A DNA stretch of 52,246 nucleotides from Clostridia bacterium (GTDB lineage: Bacteria > Bacillota > Clostridia > Christensenellales > UBA3700): assembly GCA_029068165.1 (NCBI GenBank), contig JAIEDA010000001.1, forward strand, positions 1 through 52,246. The letters are read 5' to 3'. Position 1 is the first letter of the stretch, and each line of letters starts with the position of its first letter. This document shows, in pieces, positions 17,984 to 27,941 of the stretch. The notes under the pieces were generated by a model. It worked only from the letters and a program-made list of their open reading frames with translations. It made no database searches and was not told the DNA's origin. A program made the translations under genes and the position numbers.

Positions 17984-19516
17984 ATGCTTGCAAAGACGAA
18001 AAGTTACGCGCTGAACGGCGTTGACGGCTACGAAGTGTCTATAGAAGTTGATCTTAACGCGGGACTGCCGTCTTACGATATGGTCGGTCTTGCGGATACG
18101 GCAATAAAAGAATCAAAAGAGAGAGTAAGGTCGGCTATCAAAAACAGCCTTTACACTTATCCCATACGCAAGATAACCATAAACCTTGCGCCTGCCTATA
18201 CCAAGAAAGAGGGTTCGCACTTCGATTTGCCTATAGCTTTGGGTATTTTAGTCGCAAGCGAAGAGATAGTCAGCAAAACTTATAAAGATTATATCATCCT
18301 TGGCGAACTGTCTTTGGACGGCTCGATAAACCATATCAAAGGAGTAATGCCGCTCGTCATATCGGCGGTGCAAAAAGGCTATAAGAAATTTATTCTTCCC
18401 GCCAAAAACGCTAAGGAAGCGAGCTATATTTCGGGGATAGAGGTATACGCCTTTGATAAACTCAAAGAAGTCGTAGACTTTTTGACGGGAGAAATTCAAG
18501 CTCAACCGCTCCAAACGAGCGAGTTTGTGTCAATGCAAAGCTTGAATAAATACAACGTGGATTTGAGCGAAGTCAAAGGACAGTTTGTTGCGAAAAGAGC
18601 TTTGGAGATAGCCGTAGCCGGCGGGCATAACCTATTGATGATAGGACCTCCGGGAGCGGGCAAAACTATGATGGCGAAATGCGTGCCTACGATAATGCCC
18701 GATATGACTTTCGAAGAGGCGATAGAGGTGACGAAGATACACTCGATTGCAGGTATCTTGGACAGCAGCATAGGTATCGTAGCCTCAAGACCTTTCCGCA
18801 CACCCCACCATACGGCTACAATCCCCGCGCTTATGGGCGGAGGAAGCAACGCTAGACCCGGGGAGATAAGTCTTGCTCACAACGGCGTTTTGTTCCTAGA
18901 CGAAATGCCGGAGTATCAAAGACGGACGTTAGAAACGCTTCGCCAACCGCTTGAAGACGGCGTGGCTGTCGTATCGAGGGCAAAGCATACGCTCGAATAT
19001 CCCGCTAGGTTTATGTTGGTGGCAAGTATGAATCCCTGTCCGTGCGGAAATCTTGGCTCGAAGAGTAAAGAGTGCAAATGTTCTCCCTCGGAAATACATA
19101 GATACGTATCAAAGTTGTCGGGACCGCTTCTCGATAGAATAGATTTGCAGGTTGAAGTTGACGGAATATCTTACGAGGAGTTTTCCGACGCGGCGCCAAG
19201 CGAGAGCAGCGCAAGCGTTAGGGCTAGAGTAGAAAAAGCCAGAGGTATACAAAGAGCTAGATACGCTTCTTCTACGACCAAGACCAACGACGAAATGACC
19301 AACGCTGAGGTGAGAAAATACTGTAAGTTGGACAGCGTGGGAGAGGCTTTGCTTAAAAACGGTTTTACTAGGCTTAATCTTACGGCTAGGGCGAGCAGCA
19401 GGGTGCTTAAAGTAGCTCGTACTATCGCCGACTTGGATGGCAGCGAGGACGTTAGCGCTCACCATATCGCCGAAGCGATACAGTACCGTTCGTTGGATAG
19501 AAAATATTGGGACTAA
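17984..19516 (+). CDS. yifB: YifB/ComM family Mg-chelatase-like AAA+ ATPase
   Basis: A 510-aa AAA+ protein; homologue ComM is a branch-migration helicase used in natural transformation. An N-terminal Lon-protease-like ChlI fold (MLAKTKSYALNGVDGYEVSI) precedes the AAA+ core with Walker A GPPGAGKTM (about 221-229) and Walker B LFLDEMPE. Cysteines in MNPCPCGNLGSKSKECKCS suggest a zinc-binding insertion. It is 6 bp ahead of dprA, the usual partner in DNA uptake and recombination. Confidence 0.95.
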   Translation: MLAKTKSYALNGVDGYEVSIEVDLNAGLPSYDMVGLADTAIKESKERVRSAIKNSLYTYPIRKITINLAPAYTKKEGSHFDLPIALGILVASEEIVSKTYKDYIILGELSLDGSINHIKGVMPLVISAVQKGYKKFILPAKNAKEASYISGIEVYAFDKLKEVVDFLTGEIQAQPLQTSEFVSMQSLNKYNVDLSEVKGQFVAKRALEIAVAGGHNLLMIGPPGAGKTMMAKCVPTIMPDMTFEEAIEVTKIHSIAGILDSSIGIVASRPFRTPHHTATIPALMGGGSNARPGEISLAHNGVLFLDEMPEYQRRTLETLRQPLEDGVAVVSRAKHTLEYPARFMLVASMNPCPCGNLGSKSKECKCSPSEIHRYVSKLSGPLLDRIDLQVEVDGISYEEFSDAAPSESSASVRARVEKARGIQRARYASSTTKTNDEMTNAEVRKYCKLDSVGEALLKNGFTRLNLTARASSRVLKVARTIADLDGSEDVSAHHIAEAIQYRSLDRKYWD

Positions 19517-19522
19517 ATTATT

Positions 19523-20542
19523 ATGAAATACGACAATGATACGAAAGCGTTGATAATGCTCTCAACCGTCGAAGGATATAAGGCTAGAAGAAAGAAGTTT
19601 GACCAAGTCGAAAGACCTGCCGAACTTTATGACGATTATTCTATCGCCGACAGGATGATTGAAGATATGGATAAATTCGGCGTGAGGGTAATGACGATAC
19701 TCGACGACGATTATCCGCCTCAGCTTAAGAGCATATACGACCCGCCGCTTACGCTGTACTATATCGGCGATAAAAACTTGCTTTCTCAAGAGAATTTGCT
19801 TGGCGTCGTCGGAACTAGGAGAGTAACCGCTTACGGCAAAAACATAATGCAAAACTTTTTGCCCGTATTCATAGATTCGGGACTTGTAATAGTCAGCGGA
19901 TTGGCGAGAGGAGTGGACAGCATAGGTCATAGATTTTGCGTAGATAAGGGCAAAGCCACTATAGGAGTAGTAGCGAACGGTTTGGATATTTGCTATCCTC
20001 CCGAAAACGAAAGATTGCAAGAGCAAGTTTCTAAAGTGGGAGTTCTCGTAAGCGAATATCCGATAAAGACCAAGCCTCTTCAGTTTCACTTTCCTGAGCG
20101 TAATAGGATTATTAGCGGCTTGTCGAAAGGTATATTCATTCCTGAAGCGGGCGATAAGAGCGGTTCGCTTATAACCGCCGACGACGCCGTAGAGCAAGGA
20201 CGCGAACTTTTCGTCGTGCCGGGTAGTATTTTCTCTACCGCCAGCGTAGGGTGCAACAAGAAGATTAAAGAGCTGCAAGCGACTATAGCGCTTACGCCCG
20301 AGGACGTTTTGGAAACGCTAGGCTACGACGCTAAAAAGACGGAAAAGGAAGTCGTTCAGCTCAGCTTGGAAGAGCAGGCTTTGATCAATCTTATGGGCAG
20401 CGAAAAGATACATTTATACGCGTTGATGGAAAAAAGCGGTTTGAATATCGCGGCGCTTTCAAGCGAGCTGTCGCGGTTGGAAATTATGGGAGTAATTAGA
20501 AAACAACAGGGCAATTATTACGAGGTCATCCCCTCGATGTAA
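19523..20542 (+). CDS. dprA: DNA-processing protein DprA
   Basis: A 339-aa RecA loader for incoming single-stranded DNA. The Rossmann-like domain carries LLGVVGTRRVTAYG, VSGLARGVDSIGHR and the conserved PERNRIISGLSKGIFIPEAG, SGSLITADDAVEQGRELF and VPG motifs. A C-terminal winged-helix (DprA_WH-like, about 275-335) follows. It lies directly after yifB and before topA, the normal Gram-positive position. Confidence 0.97.
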   Translation: MKYDNDTKALIMLSTVEGYKARRKKFDQVERPAELYDDYSIADRMIEDMDKFGVRVMTILDDDYPPQLKSIYDPPLTLYYIGDKNLLSQENLLGVVGTRRVTAYGKNIMQNFLPVFIDSGLVIVSGLARGVDSIGHRFCVDKGKATIGVVANGLDICYPPENERLQEQVSKVGVLVSEYPIKTKPLQFHFPERNRIISGLSKGIFIPEAGDKSGSLITADDAVEQGRELFVVPGSIFSTASVGCNKKIKELQATIALTPEDVLETLGYDAKKTEKEVVQLSLEEQALINLMGSEKIHLYALMEKSGLNIAALSSELSRLEIMGVIRKQQGNYYEVIPSM

Positions 20543-20614
20543 TTTGGTTTTTCGTCCGTTGCCGCAAGACTATTTCAGTCGATAGCGACGGCTTGAAAAA
20601 TCGAAGGAGAGTAA

Positions 20615-22720
20615 ATGAAACTTATTATAGTAGAGTCGCCTCACAAGGCAAAAACCATTTCAAAGTATTTGGGAAGCGGGTATAGAGTGGTCGCGTCAAA
20701 AGGTCACGTCAGCGACCTTCCCCAAAAGACTATGGGTATCGACGTTAAGAACAACTTCAAACCCGAGTACGTAGTATCGCCCGACAAACAGCCGGTTATC
20801 GATATGATCAAGAAAGAGATATCTCAGTGCGATACCGTCTATCTCGCAGCCGACCCCGATAGAGAGGGAGAGGCTATTTCGTGGCACCTTGCCAACGTAT
20901 GCGGAATAACGGATAAAAACGTGAGGATAGTATTCAACGAAATATCCAAAAAGGCAGTCCAAGCCGCTTTGCAAAATCCGAGAGAAATTAATATGGGACT
21001 CGTCGACGCGCAACAAGCCAGAAGAGTGCTTGACAGGCTAATGGGTTACGAACTTTCTCCTATTATATCTCATCAAGTAAAGGGCGGCCGTTCGGCGGGA
21101 AGAGTGCAATCGGTTGCGCTCAAAATGGTAGTAGACAGGGAAAGAGAGATAAGAGATTTCAAACCGCAAGAGTATTGGACTATCAACGCTTTTCTCGTAA
21201 AAGATAAGAAAAACTCTTCGCTAAAGTGCGAATTCGTAGATATTGGCGGAAAGAAATGCAAGGTAGAGAACAAGCAAACCGCCGATAGCGTAATCGAAGG
21301 CAGCAAGGCGGGTAAATGGATAGTAGACAACGTTAAGAGAGCTAAGTCTTTCTCAAAACCTGCGCCGCCGTTTACGACTTCGACAATGCAACAGGACGCT
21401 ATATCCAAACTCGGTATGAGCGCTTCGATGGTCACGCAAATTGCTCAAAGGCTTTACGAGGGCGTAGAAATTCCCGGCGAAGGTCAAGTTGCGCTTGTAA
21501 CCTATATCCGTTCGGACAGCGTGAGAGTATCCGAAGAAGCGCAAAGAGAAGCTCTTGCGTTTATCTCCGAAAACTACGGCAAAGACTATTGTCCCAAGCG
21601 ACCCAACGTCTACGCAACCGGAGCGGGAGCGCAGGACGCGCACGAAGCGATTAGACCAATCACGCTTGCTCATACTCCCGAATCGCTTAAGGATAAGCTT
21701 GCGCGCAACGACTATAGACTTTACAAACTGATTTACGATAGGTTCGTAGCCAGCCAAATGGCAAACGCCGAGTACGATACGCTTACGGTGCATATCGTTT
21801 CGCAAAGCGATAAAAATTACGGCTACACGCTAAAAGGCAAGGTATGTACCTTTAAGGGATTTACTTCGGCATATCAAAGCGGCGACAAAGAGGAGAGCTC
21901 TAAGGAACTACCCAACCTCAACGAGGGCGAAGAGCTTGCGCTCAAAGAAATCAAGGGCGAGCAAAAGTTTACAAAGCCGCCGCAAAGATTTACCGACGGT
22001 TCGTTCATCAAGGCTATGGAAGAAAACGGCATAGGAAGACCGTCCACGTTTGAAAAGACGATAACCGTGCTGTATAAGCGTACCTATATCGAAAAGGACG
22101 GGAAGTTTATGAAACCGACGGAACTAGGCGAACTCGTTTGCGATCAGCTCGTCAAAGAATTTCCCGATATTATGGATACGCAATTTACCGCGCATATGGA
22201 GAACAATCTTGACAAAATCGAAGAGGGCAATATCAAGTGGTATGACGTTATCTCCGATTTCTACGGCGATTTCCACAGCAAAGTGCTTGAAGTAAAGTAC
22301 CACGGCAACAAGGTCAAACCTAAAGACGAGGTTACGGAAATTATTTGCGAAAAGTGCGGGGCGAATATGGTCATCAAGGATTCCAAGTACGGCAAATTCC
22401 TTGCTTGTCCCAACTTCCCCAAGTGCAGGAACACCAAGCCGTTGGGCGAAGCGGTTGCAAAGTGTCCGTTGTGTAAGGGCGACGTAGTAAAGAAAATATC
22501 CAAAAAAGGAGCTACTTTCTTCTCGTGCAACAACTATCCCGAGTGCAAGTTTATCTCGTGGGATTTGCCCGCGCCGTATCTTTGCCCCGAGTGCAATAAC
22601 ACTATGAAGATAGTCGCGAGCCACGGAGCGACGAGATACGTATGCACAAACAAGGACTGCAAACACAGCGAGAACGCTCCCGAGCAAAATAAGCAGGGTA
22701 ACGACAAGGAAAACGGCTGA
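20615..22720 (+). CDS. topA: DNA topoisomerase I
   Basis: A 701-aa type IA topoisomerase relaxing negative supercoils. The TOPRIM domain starts IVESPHKAKTISKYL and includes the acidic triad AADPDREGEAISWH. The catalytic Tyr is in TYIRSDSVR (Tyr297). Three C4 zinc ribbons at the C-terminus (CEKCG...CPNFPKC, CPLCKG...CNNYPEC, CPECNN...CTNKDC) bind single-stranded DNA. A GGAG site precedes the ATG. The stop overlaps the trmFO start by one base. Confidence 0.98.
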   Translation: MKLIIVESPHKAKTISKYLGSGYRVVASKGHVSDLPQKTMGIDVKNNFKPEYVVSPDKQPVIDMIKKEISQCDTVYLAADPDREGEAISWHLANVCGITDKNVRIVFNEISKKAVQAALQNPREINMGLVDAQQARRVLDRLMGYELSPIISHQVKGGRSAGRVQSVALKMVVDREREIRDFKPQEYWTINAFLVKDKKNSSLKCEFVDIGGKKCKVENKQTADSVIEGSKAGKWIVDNVKRAKSFSKPAPPFTTSTMQQDAISKLGMSASMVTQIAQRLYEGVEIPGEGQVALVTYIRSDSVRVSEEAQREALAFISENYGKDYCPKRPNVYATGAGAQDAHEAIRPITLAHTPESLKDKLARNDYRLYKLIYDRFVASQMANAEYDTLTVHIVSQSDKNYGYTLKGKVCTFKGFTSAYQSGDKEESSKELPNLNEGEELALKEIKGEQKFTKPPQRFTDGSFIKAMEENGIGRPSTFEKTITVLYKRTYIEKDGKFMKPTELGELVCDQLVKEFPDIMDTQFTAHMENNLDKIEEGNIKWYDVISDFYGDFHSKVLEVKYHGNKVKPKDEVTEIICEKCGANMVIKDSKYGKFLACPNFPKCRNTKPLGEAVAKCPLCKGDVVKKISKKGATFFSCNNYPECKFISWDLPAPYLCPECNNTMKIVASHGATRYVCTNKDCKHSENAPEQNKQGNDKENG

Positions 22721-24024
22721 TGAAAGTCAAGGTTATCGGCGGAGGCTTAGCGGGCAGCGAAGCGTGCTATCAACTACTCAAGAGAGGCTTTGAAGTAGAC
22801 TTGTACGAGATGAGAGGAGCGGCGAGTACTCCCTGTCATAAGACCGACGGCTTAGCGGAACTCGTTTGTTCCAACTCCTTGAAAGCGCAAAGTCTTGACA
22901 ACGCTTCGGGACTTTTGAAGTACGAACTTGCAAGGTTGGATAGTTTGCTTCTAAAGTGCGCGTATAAGTCGGACGTTCCTGCGGGCGGCGCGCTTGCGGT
23001 GGATAGAGAAAAGTTTAGCAAACTCGTCGAGAGCGAACTAAAAAAGATGGACGGCTTTAGACTCATAAGGCAGGAAGTAGAAGATATAGACTTAGCAGTT
23101 CCAACGGTAGTGGCGACAGGACCTTTGACGTCGGATAAGATGTCGGCGGCTATAGGTAGGCTGTTAGGACAGGAGAAGCTGTACTTTTTCGACGCTGTCG
23201 CGCCTATCGTGGACGGAGAAAGCATAGACTATAGCAAAGCGTTTTTTGCCGCTCGTTACGGCAAGGGCGGAGACGACTATCTCAACTGCGCTATGGATAA
23301 AGAGGAGTATACCGCGTTTAGACGGGAACTTATCAACGCCGAAAGAGCAAGTCTTAAAGACTTTGAAATCAACGTATTCGAGAGATGTATGCCTATCGAG
23401 ATAATGGCGGCAAGAGGCGAAGATACGATGAGATACGGGCCGCTTCGACCGGTGGGAATAAGAAATCCGTATAAGGGCGAAAGACCTTACGCGGTCGTGC
23501 AGTTGAGGAAGGAAAACGGCGATGGCAGCGCGTACAATATCGTAGGGTTTCAAACCAACTTGAAGTTTGGCGAGCAAAAGAGGGTATTTTCGATGATACC
23601 GGGGCTAGAGAACGCGGAATTTCAGCGCTATGGGGTAATGCATAGAAATACATATATCAACGCGCCTAAAGCGCTTGACGACTGCTGGGCGCTCAAGGGC
23701 TTTCCGAATATCTTTTTCGCAGGTCAAATGAGCGGAGTCGAGGGATATATGGAAAGCGTTGCCAGCGGGCTTATCGCGGGTATAAACTTGGCTAGAAGAT
23801 TGAAAAATCAAGAGAACTTAGTGCTGCCCGAAACTACCGTTATAGGAAGATTGCAAAGGCATATATCTTTGGAAGTCGACGACTATCAACCTATGAACGC
23901 CAATTTCGGCATATTGCCGCAACTGAGCAATCCGCCAAGAGATAAAAAACAAAGAAAATTCAAATATTCCACGAGAGCAATCGGCGATATGGAAAGATAT
24001 TTGAAAAAGTATAAGGAGATATGA
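22720..24024 (+). CDS. trmFO: tRNA m5U54 methyltransferase TrmFO (folate/FAD)
   Basis: A 434-aa methylenetetrahydrofolate- and FAD-dependent enzyme making 5-methyluridine at tRNA position 54. The N-terminal FAD fingerprint [19 protein letters not shown] is followed by a conserved [10 protein letters not shown] segment and [18 protein letters not shown] at the C-terminal FAD contact. It is coupled to topA and overlaps hslV by 4 bp (ATGA). Confidence 0.97.
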   Translation: MKVKVIGGGLAGSEACYQLLKRGFEVDLYEMRGAASTPCHKTDGLAELVCSNSLKAQSLDNASGLLKYELARLDSLLLKCAYKSDVPAGGALAVDREKFSKLVESELKKMDGFRLIRQEVEDIDLAVPTVVATGPLTSDKMSAAIGRLLGQEKLYFFDAVAPIVDGESIDYSKAFFAARYGKGGDDYLNCAMDKEEYTAFRRELINAERASLKDFEINVFERCMPIEIMAARGEDTMRYGPLRPVGIRNPYKGERPYAVVQLRKENGDGSAYNIVGFQTNLKFGEQKRVFSMIPGLENAEFQRYGVMHRNTYINAPKALDDCWALKGFPNIFFAGQMSGVEGYMESVASGLIAGINLARRLKNQENLVLPETTVIGRLQRHISLEVDDYQPMNANFGILPQLSNPPRDKKQRKFKYSTRAIGDMERYLKKYKEI

Positions 24025-24560
24025 TTATGGAAATGATGGGAACTACTATTTGCGCCGTTAGACGCGACGGTAAAATTGCTATCGCGGGCGACGGACAAAT
24101 TACTATGGGACAAAGCGTAATACTCAAAGGCACGGCCAAAAAAGTCAAGAGGATATTTGACGATAAAGTCGTTATAGGCTTTGCGGGAAGCGTGTCCGAC
24201 GCTATTTCGCTCAGCGAAAAATTTGAAAAGATGCTGCAAAAATACAGCGGAAATCTTATGCGTAGCGCGGTGGAGCTTGCCGAGCTGTGGAGAGACGACA
24301 AGCTGCCTAGAAAACTTGAGGCGATGATGCTCGTTGCCGATAAGGACAACCTGCTTATCGTATCGGGAAGCGGCGAAGTCATCGACCCCGACGGCGACGC
24401 TTGCGCTATCGGCTCGGGCGGCAACTACGCATTGGCTGCGGCCAGAGCTATGGTCAAAGAAACCAAGCTCAGCGCAAAGGAAATCGCCTACAAGGCTTTG
24501 GTAATCGCCAGCGAGCTGTGCGTGTTTACCAACAATAACATTATCGTAGAGGAGGTGTAG
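24021..24560 (+). CDS. hslV: ATP-dependent protease peptidase subunit HslV
   Basis: A 179-aa N-terminal-nucleophile peptidase of the HslVU complex. The short leader MIMEMMG precedes [19 protein letters not shown], so the catalytic Thr (Thr8 of the precursor) would be exposed by propeptide removal. [10 protein letters not shown] and [15 protein letters not shown] are family motifs. It overlaps trmFO and is 1 bp ahead of hslU. An alternative start at 24027 also fits the AAGGAGAT site. The CodW variant of Bacillus with N-terminal Ser does not apply here. Confidence 0.96.
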   Translation: MIMEMMGTTICAVRRDGKIAIAGDGQITMGQSVILKGTAKKVKRIFDDKVVIGFAGSVSDAISLSEKFEKMLQKYSGNLMRSAVELAELWRDDKLPRKLEAMMLVADKDNLLIVSGSGEVIDPDGDACAIGSGGNYALAAARAMVKETKLSAKEIAYKALVIASELCVFTNNNIIVEEV

Positions 24561-24561
24561 T

Positions 24562-25884
24562 ATGAACTACTATTCGCCAAAACAAATCGTAGCCGAACTC
24601 GATAGATATATTATCGGTCAGCATAGCGCTAAAAAGGCTGTCGCGGTTGCGCTTAGAAACAGGTATAGAAGAAGCAAACTTCCCGAGGCTTTGAGAGAGG
24701 AAATCTCGCCTAAAAATATCATAATGCAAGGACCTACCGGCGTAGGTAAGACGGAAATCGCAAGACGACTTGCAAAGCTTGTCAAAGCTCCTTTTATTAA
24801 GGTCGAAGCGACTAAGTTTACCGAAGTGGGTTACGTCGGCAGGGACGTAGAATCAATGATAAGAGATCTAGTCGAAGCGTCGATAAGAATGGTACAGGAA
24901 GAAAAGTCCAAAGAGGTCGAACTTCGCGCTAGAGAGATAGTCGAGCAAAAGCTCGTACCCGCTATCACGAAAAAGAGAAAAGAGGCTTATCCCGATATGT
25001 CCGACGGACAAATGAGAGGATATATTCTTCAAGAACTTAGAGAGGGAAAAGTAGACGATTTGGTAATCGACATAGATTTGCCCGTTAAGCCCAAACAGCA
25101 AACCATAAGCGGCAACAATATGGAGATAAACATCAACGAGATTTTCGGTTCGGTTATGGGCGGAAACAACGGTAGAGTCAAGCAAAAGACTATGACCGTT
25201 AAAGAGGCAATGAAAGAGCTACTAGTCATAGAAGAAGGAAAACTTATCGACCCCGATAGCGTCAATTCCGAAGCTATAAAGAGAGCGGAAAACGAGGGAA
25301 TTATCTTCATCGACGAAATCGACAAGATAGCCAACAAGGCAAACGGAAGTCAAGGTCACGACGTGTCGAGAGAAGGCGTTCAAAGGGATATTTTGCCTAT
25401 CGTAGAGGGTTGCACGGTCAACACCAAGTACGGACAGGTCAAGACCGACCACATGCTGTTTATTGCGGCGGGCGCTTTCCATATATCCAGCGTATCCGAC
25501 CTTATACCCGAACTTCAAGGTAGATTTCCTATCAACGTAAAGCTTCAAAGTTTGACGGAAAAAGATTTTGAAGAAATACTGACAAAACCCGACAACGCTA
25601 TACTGATGCAGTATACGGCGCTACTCGGAGTGGATAAAGTCAACCTCAAATTCACCGCCGACGCAATCAAGCAAATCGCTAAGATTTGCGCGGTTGAAAA
25701 CGAGAACAACGAAGATATAGGCGCGAGAAGATTGCACACTATGATGGAGAGTTTGTTGGAGGATATTTCTTACGAGGCGGGCAACACAAAGGACGCTACT
25801 GAAGTAATCGTTGACAAGAAGTTTGTAGAGTCGCACTTCGAAAGCGTTATAAAGAGAATGAACTTGAATAAGTATATACTCTAA
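24562..25884 (+). CDS. hslU: ATP-dependent protease ATPase subunit HslU
   Basis: A 440-aa AAA+ unfoldase that feeds HslV. Walker A GPTGVGKTE is at about 57-65, Walker B IIFIDEIDKIA follows the inserted I domain (about 110-230), and the arginine-finger region is GRFPINVKL. The C-terminus ends with a short hydrophobic tail (KYIL), as needed to dock in HslV. A GAGGAGG site lies ahead of the ATG. In Bacillus codY follows; here hisS follows. Confidence 0.98.
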   Translation: MNYYSPKQIVAELDRYIIGQHSAKKAVAVALRNRYRRSKLPEALREEISPKNIIMQGPTGVGKTEIARRLAKLVKAPFIKVEATKFTEVGYVGRDVESMIRDLVEASIRMVQEEKSKEVELRAREIVEQKLVPAITKKRKEAYPDMSDGQMRGYILQELREGKVDDLVIDIDLPVKPKQQTISGNNMEININEIFGSVMGGNNGRVKQKTMTVKEAMKELLVIEEGKLIDPDSVNSEAIKRAENEGIIFIDEIDKIANKANGSQGHDVSREGVQRDILPIVEGCTVNTKYGQVKTDHMLFIAAGAFHISSVSDLIPELQGRFPINVKLQSLTEKDFEEILTKPDNAILMQYTALLGVDKVNLKFTADAIKQIAKICAVENENNEDIGARRLHTMMESLLEDISYEAGNTKDATEVIVDKKFVESHFESVIKRMNLNKYIL

Positions 25885-25899
25885 TATAGGAGAAGAGAA

Positions 25900-27162
25900 A
25901 TGATAAACGTACCTAAAGGAACTAAAGACGTACTGCCTCAGGAGAGCTATAAGTGGCATTTCGTCGAGGGAGTAGTCAGGGAGGTAGCAAAGCTTTTTTG
26001 CGTAAACGAAATCCGTACGCCGACCTTTGAGCATACCGAACTCTTTTTGAGGGGCGTAGGCGATACTACCGATATAGTAAACAAGGAAATGTATACGTTC
26101 GACGACAAGGGCGGAAGAAGTATGACTCTCAAGCCCGAGGGCACGGCGGGAGTTGCGAGAGCTTTTATTGAAAACTCGCTCTACGGCAACGCTCAGCCTA
26201 CGAAGATGTATTACATTACTCCCGTCTTTAGATATGAAAAACCTCAAGCGGGAAGATTGAGAGAACACCACCAATTTGGTATCGAGTATTACGGCGCGGA
26301 ATCTCCTAGCGCCGACGTGGAAGTAATCTTGCTTGCAAAGACTATTTTTGACAAGCTCGGCGTAGGCAAACTTTCTCTCAATATAAATTCCATAGGATGT
26401 CCTACTTGTAGAAAGACTTATAACGACGCGTTGAAGAGCTATCTCGGCTCTAAGCTAAACGATATGTGCGCTACTTGCCGCGAAAGATTTGAGAAGAACC
26501 CTTTGCGTATTCTTGATTGCAAGGAAGAAGCGTGCAAAGCCGTGACCAAAGACGCGCCCAACGTGATAGACTATCTATGCGACGACTGCAAGGCGCACCA
26601 CGAAAGCGTATGCAAAGGCTTGCAGGCAAGCGGCGTAGAGTATAAAATCAATCCGCGTATCGTAAGAGGTCTTGACTATTACACCCGTACGGTGTTTGAA
26701 TTTGTTTCCGAAAATATAGGCGCGCAGGGCACGGTTTGCGGCGGCGGCAGGTACAACGGTTTGGTCGAACAAGTCGGCGGAAAGCCTTGCCCCGCGGTAG
26801 GCTTCGGAATGGGACTTGAAAGACTTATATTAGTGCTTGAAAGTCTTGGACTGAGCGTAGGAAGAGAATACGCGCCGACGGTCTATATTGCGCCGCTTTG
26901 CGATAGCGCAAGAGAGATAACTCCGTCGATAGCGATGGACTTGAGAAAGAGCGGAATATCCGTAGATTATGATATAATGAACAGGGGATTCAAGCCTCAG
27001 CTCAAGTACGCGGACAAACTCAACGCCAAATATCTCGTACTGATAGGCGAGGACGAAATGGCGGCGAAAGCGGTTGCGGTCAAAGATATGGAGAGCGGCG
27101 TTCAGGAAAAGGTGTCGCTTGACGGTTTAGTAACCTATATATGCCAAGCAAAAAGAGGATAA
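25900..27162 (+). CDS. hisS: Histidine-tRNA ligase
   Basis: A 420-aa class II aminoacyl-tRNA synthetase. Class II motif 2 is FRYEKPQAGRLREHHQFGIE; the histidine A-box is GLDYYTRTVFEFV and motif 3 is GFGMGLERLI. The C-terminal anticodon-binding domain starts APTVYIAPLC. A Cys-rich stretch (CPTCRKTYNDAL, CATCRERF, CDDCKAHHESVC) is present in the insertion domain, as in several Clostridia. It is 15 bp after hslU. Confidence 0.97.
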   Translation: MINVPKGTKDVLPQESYKWHFVEGVVREVAKLFCVNEIRTPTFEHTELFLRGVGDTTDIVNKEMYTFDDKGGRSMTLKPEGTAGVARAFIENSLYGNAQPTKMYYITPVFRYEKPQAGRLREHHQFGIEYYGAESPSADVEVILLAKTIFDKLGVGKLSLNINSIGCPTCRKTYNDALKSYLGSKLNDMCATCRERFEKNPLRILDCKEEACKAVTKDAPNVIDYLCDDCKAHHESVCKGLQASGVEYKINPRIVRGLDYYTRTVFEFVSENIGAQGTVCGGGRYNGLVEQVGGKPCPAVGFGMGLERLILVLESLGLSVGREYAPTVYIAPLCDSAREITPSIAMDLRKSGISVDYDIMNRGFKPQLKYADKLNAKYLVLIGEDEMAAKAVAVKDMESGVQEKVSLDGLVTYICQAKRG

Positions 27163-27166
27163 AGCC

Positions 27167-27853
27167 GTGGCTGATATGAGTAACGCTTTCGACCGTACGA
27201 AAAAACTGATTGGCGAGGACGGTTTGTTAAGACTGTTTGAAAGTAGGGTTCTCGTCGTAGGCGTAGGCGGAGTAGGCGGCTACGCTGTCGAAATGCTTGC
27301 TCGCAGCGGAGTGGGTACGATTGGTATTATGGACGGCGACGCCGTCGACGCGACGAATCTCAATAGACAAATCATCGCGTTGAATTCCACTTTGGGCAAG
27401 AGCAAGGTTGAAGCGTTTGGCAAAAGAATAGCCGATATAAACCCAAACTGCAACGTCATTGAATTAAACGAAAGATTTTCATTGGAAAATTGCAAAGCTT
27501 TGGATATGGGATGGGACTACGTCGTAGACGCAATAGATTCGTTTGAAGACAAGGTCAATCTAATTTGCTTGGCGAAAGAAAAAGGCTTGAATATTGTCAG
27601 CGCAATGGGCGCGGGAAACAGGGCTGCGAATTGCGTATTTGAGATAAGCGATATATACAAGACAAGTTACGACGCGTTGGCTAAGAAGCTGAGAAAATCC
27701 TTGCGAGAGCGCGGAATAAAATCGCTCGACGTGTGTTATACAAAGACGCAAGGCGTTTCTATATGCGGAGGAGTGGGAAGTATTAGCTTTGTTCCGCCCG
27801 TATGCGGTATAACGATAGCGGGATACGTGGTCGAGAGATTGTTGAAGAGATAA
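27167..27853 (+). CDS. tcdA: tRNA threonylcarbamoyladenosine dehydratase TcdA-like (ThiF/E1 family)
   Basis: A 228-aa E1-like enzyme converting t6A37 to its cyclic form in tRNA. The nucleotide site is VVGVGGVGGYAVEMLARSG, followed by DGDAVDATNLNRQ and DAIDSFEDKVNLI. The GTG start at 27167 is 8 bp after AGAGG; the in-frame ATG at 27176 is too far from that site. It lies 4 bp after hisS. The E1 fold alone does not fix the substrate, but length and motifs match TcdA better than ThiF or MoeB. Confidence 0.88.
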   Translation: MADMSNAFDRTKKLIGEDGLLRLFESRVLVVGVGGVGGYAVEMLARSGVGTIGIMDGDAVDATNLNRQIIALNSTLGKSKVEAFGKRIADINPNCNVIELNERFSLENCKALDMGWDYVVDAIDSFEDKVNLICLAKEKGLNIVSAMGAGNRAANCVFEISDIYKTSYDALAKKLRKSLRERGIKSLDVCYTKTQGVSICGGVGSISFVPPVCGITIAGYVVERLLKR

Positions 27854-27872
27854 GCGATGGCAAAAATATAAC

Positions 27873-27901
27873 TTGATTTTGTTGATTACGGACAATATAA
27901 T
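27873..27901 (+). promoter_or_regulatory. Promoter of glyA
   Basis: TTGATT-N17-TATAAT located 40 bp before the glyA ATG. Confidence 0.65.
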
Positions 27902-27941
27902 ATGATAAAATAATAAAAATAAAATTAACTTGGAGATACTT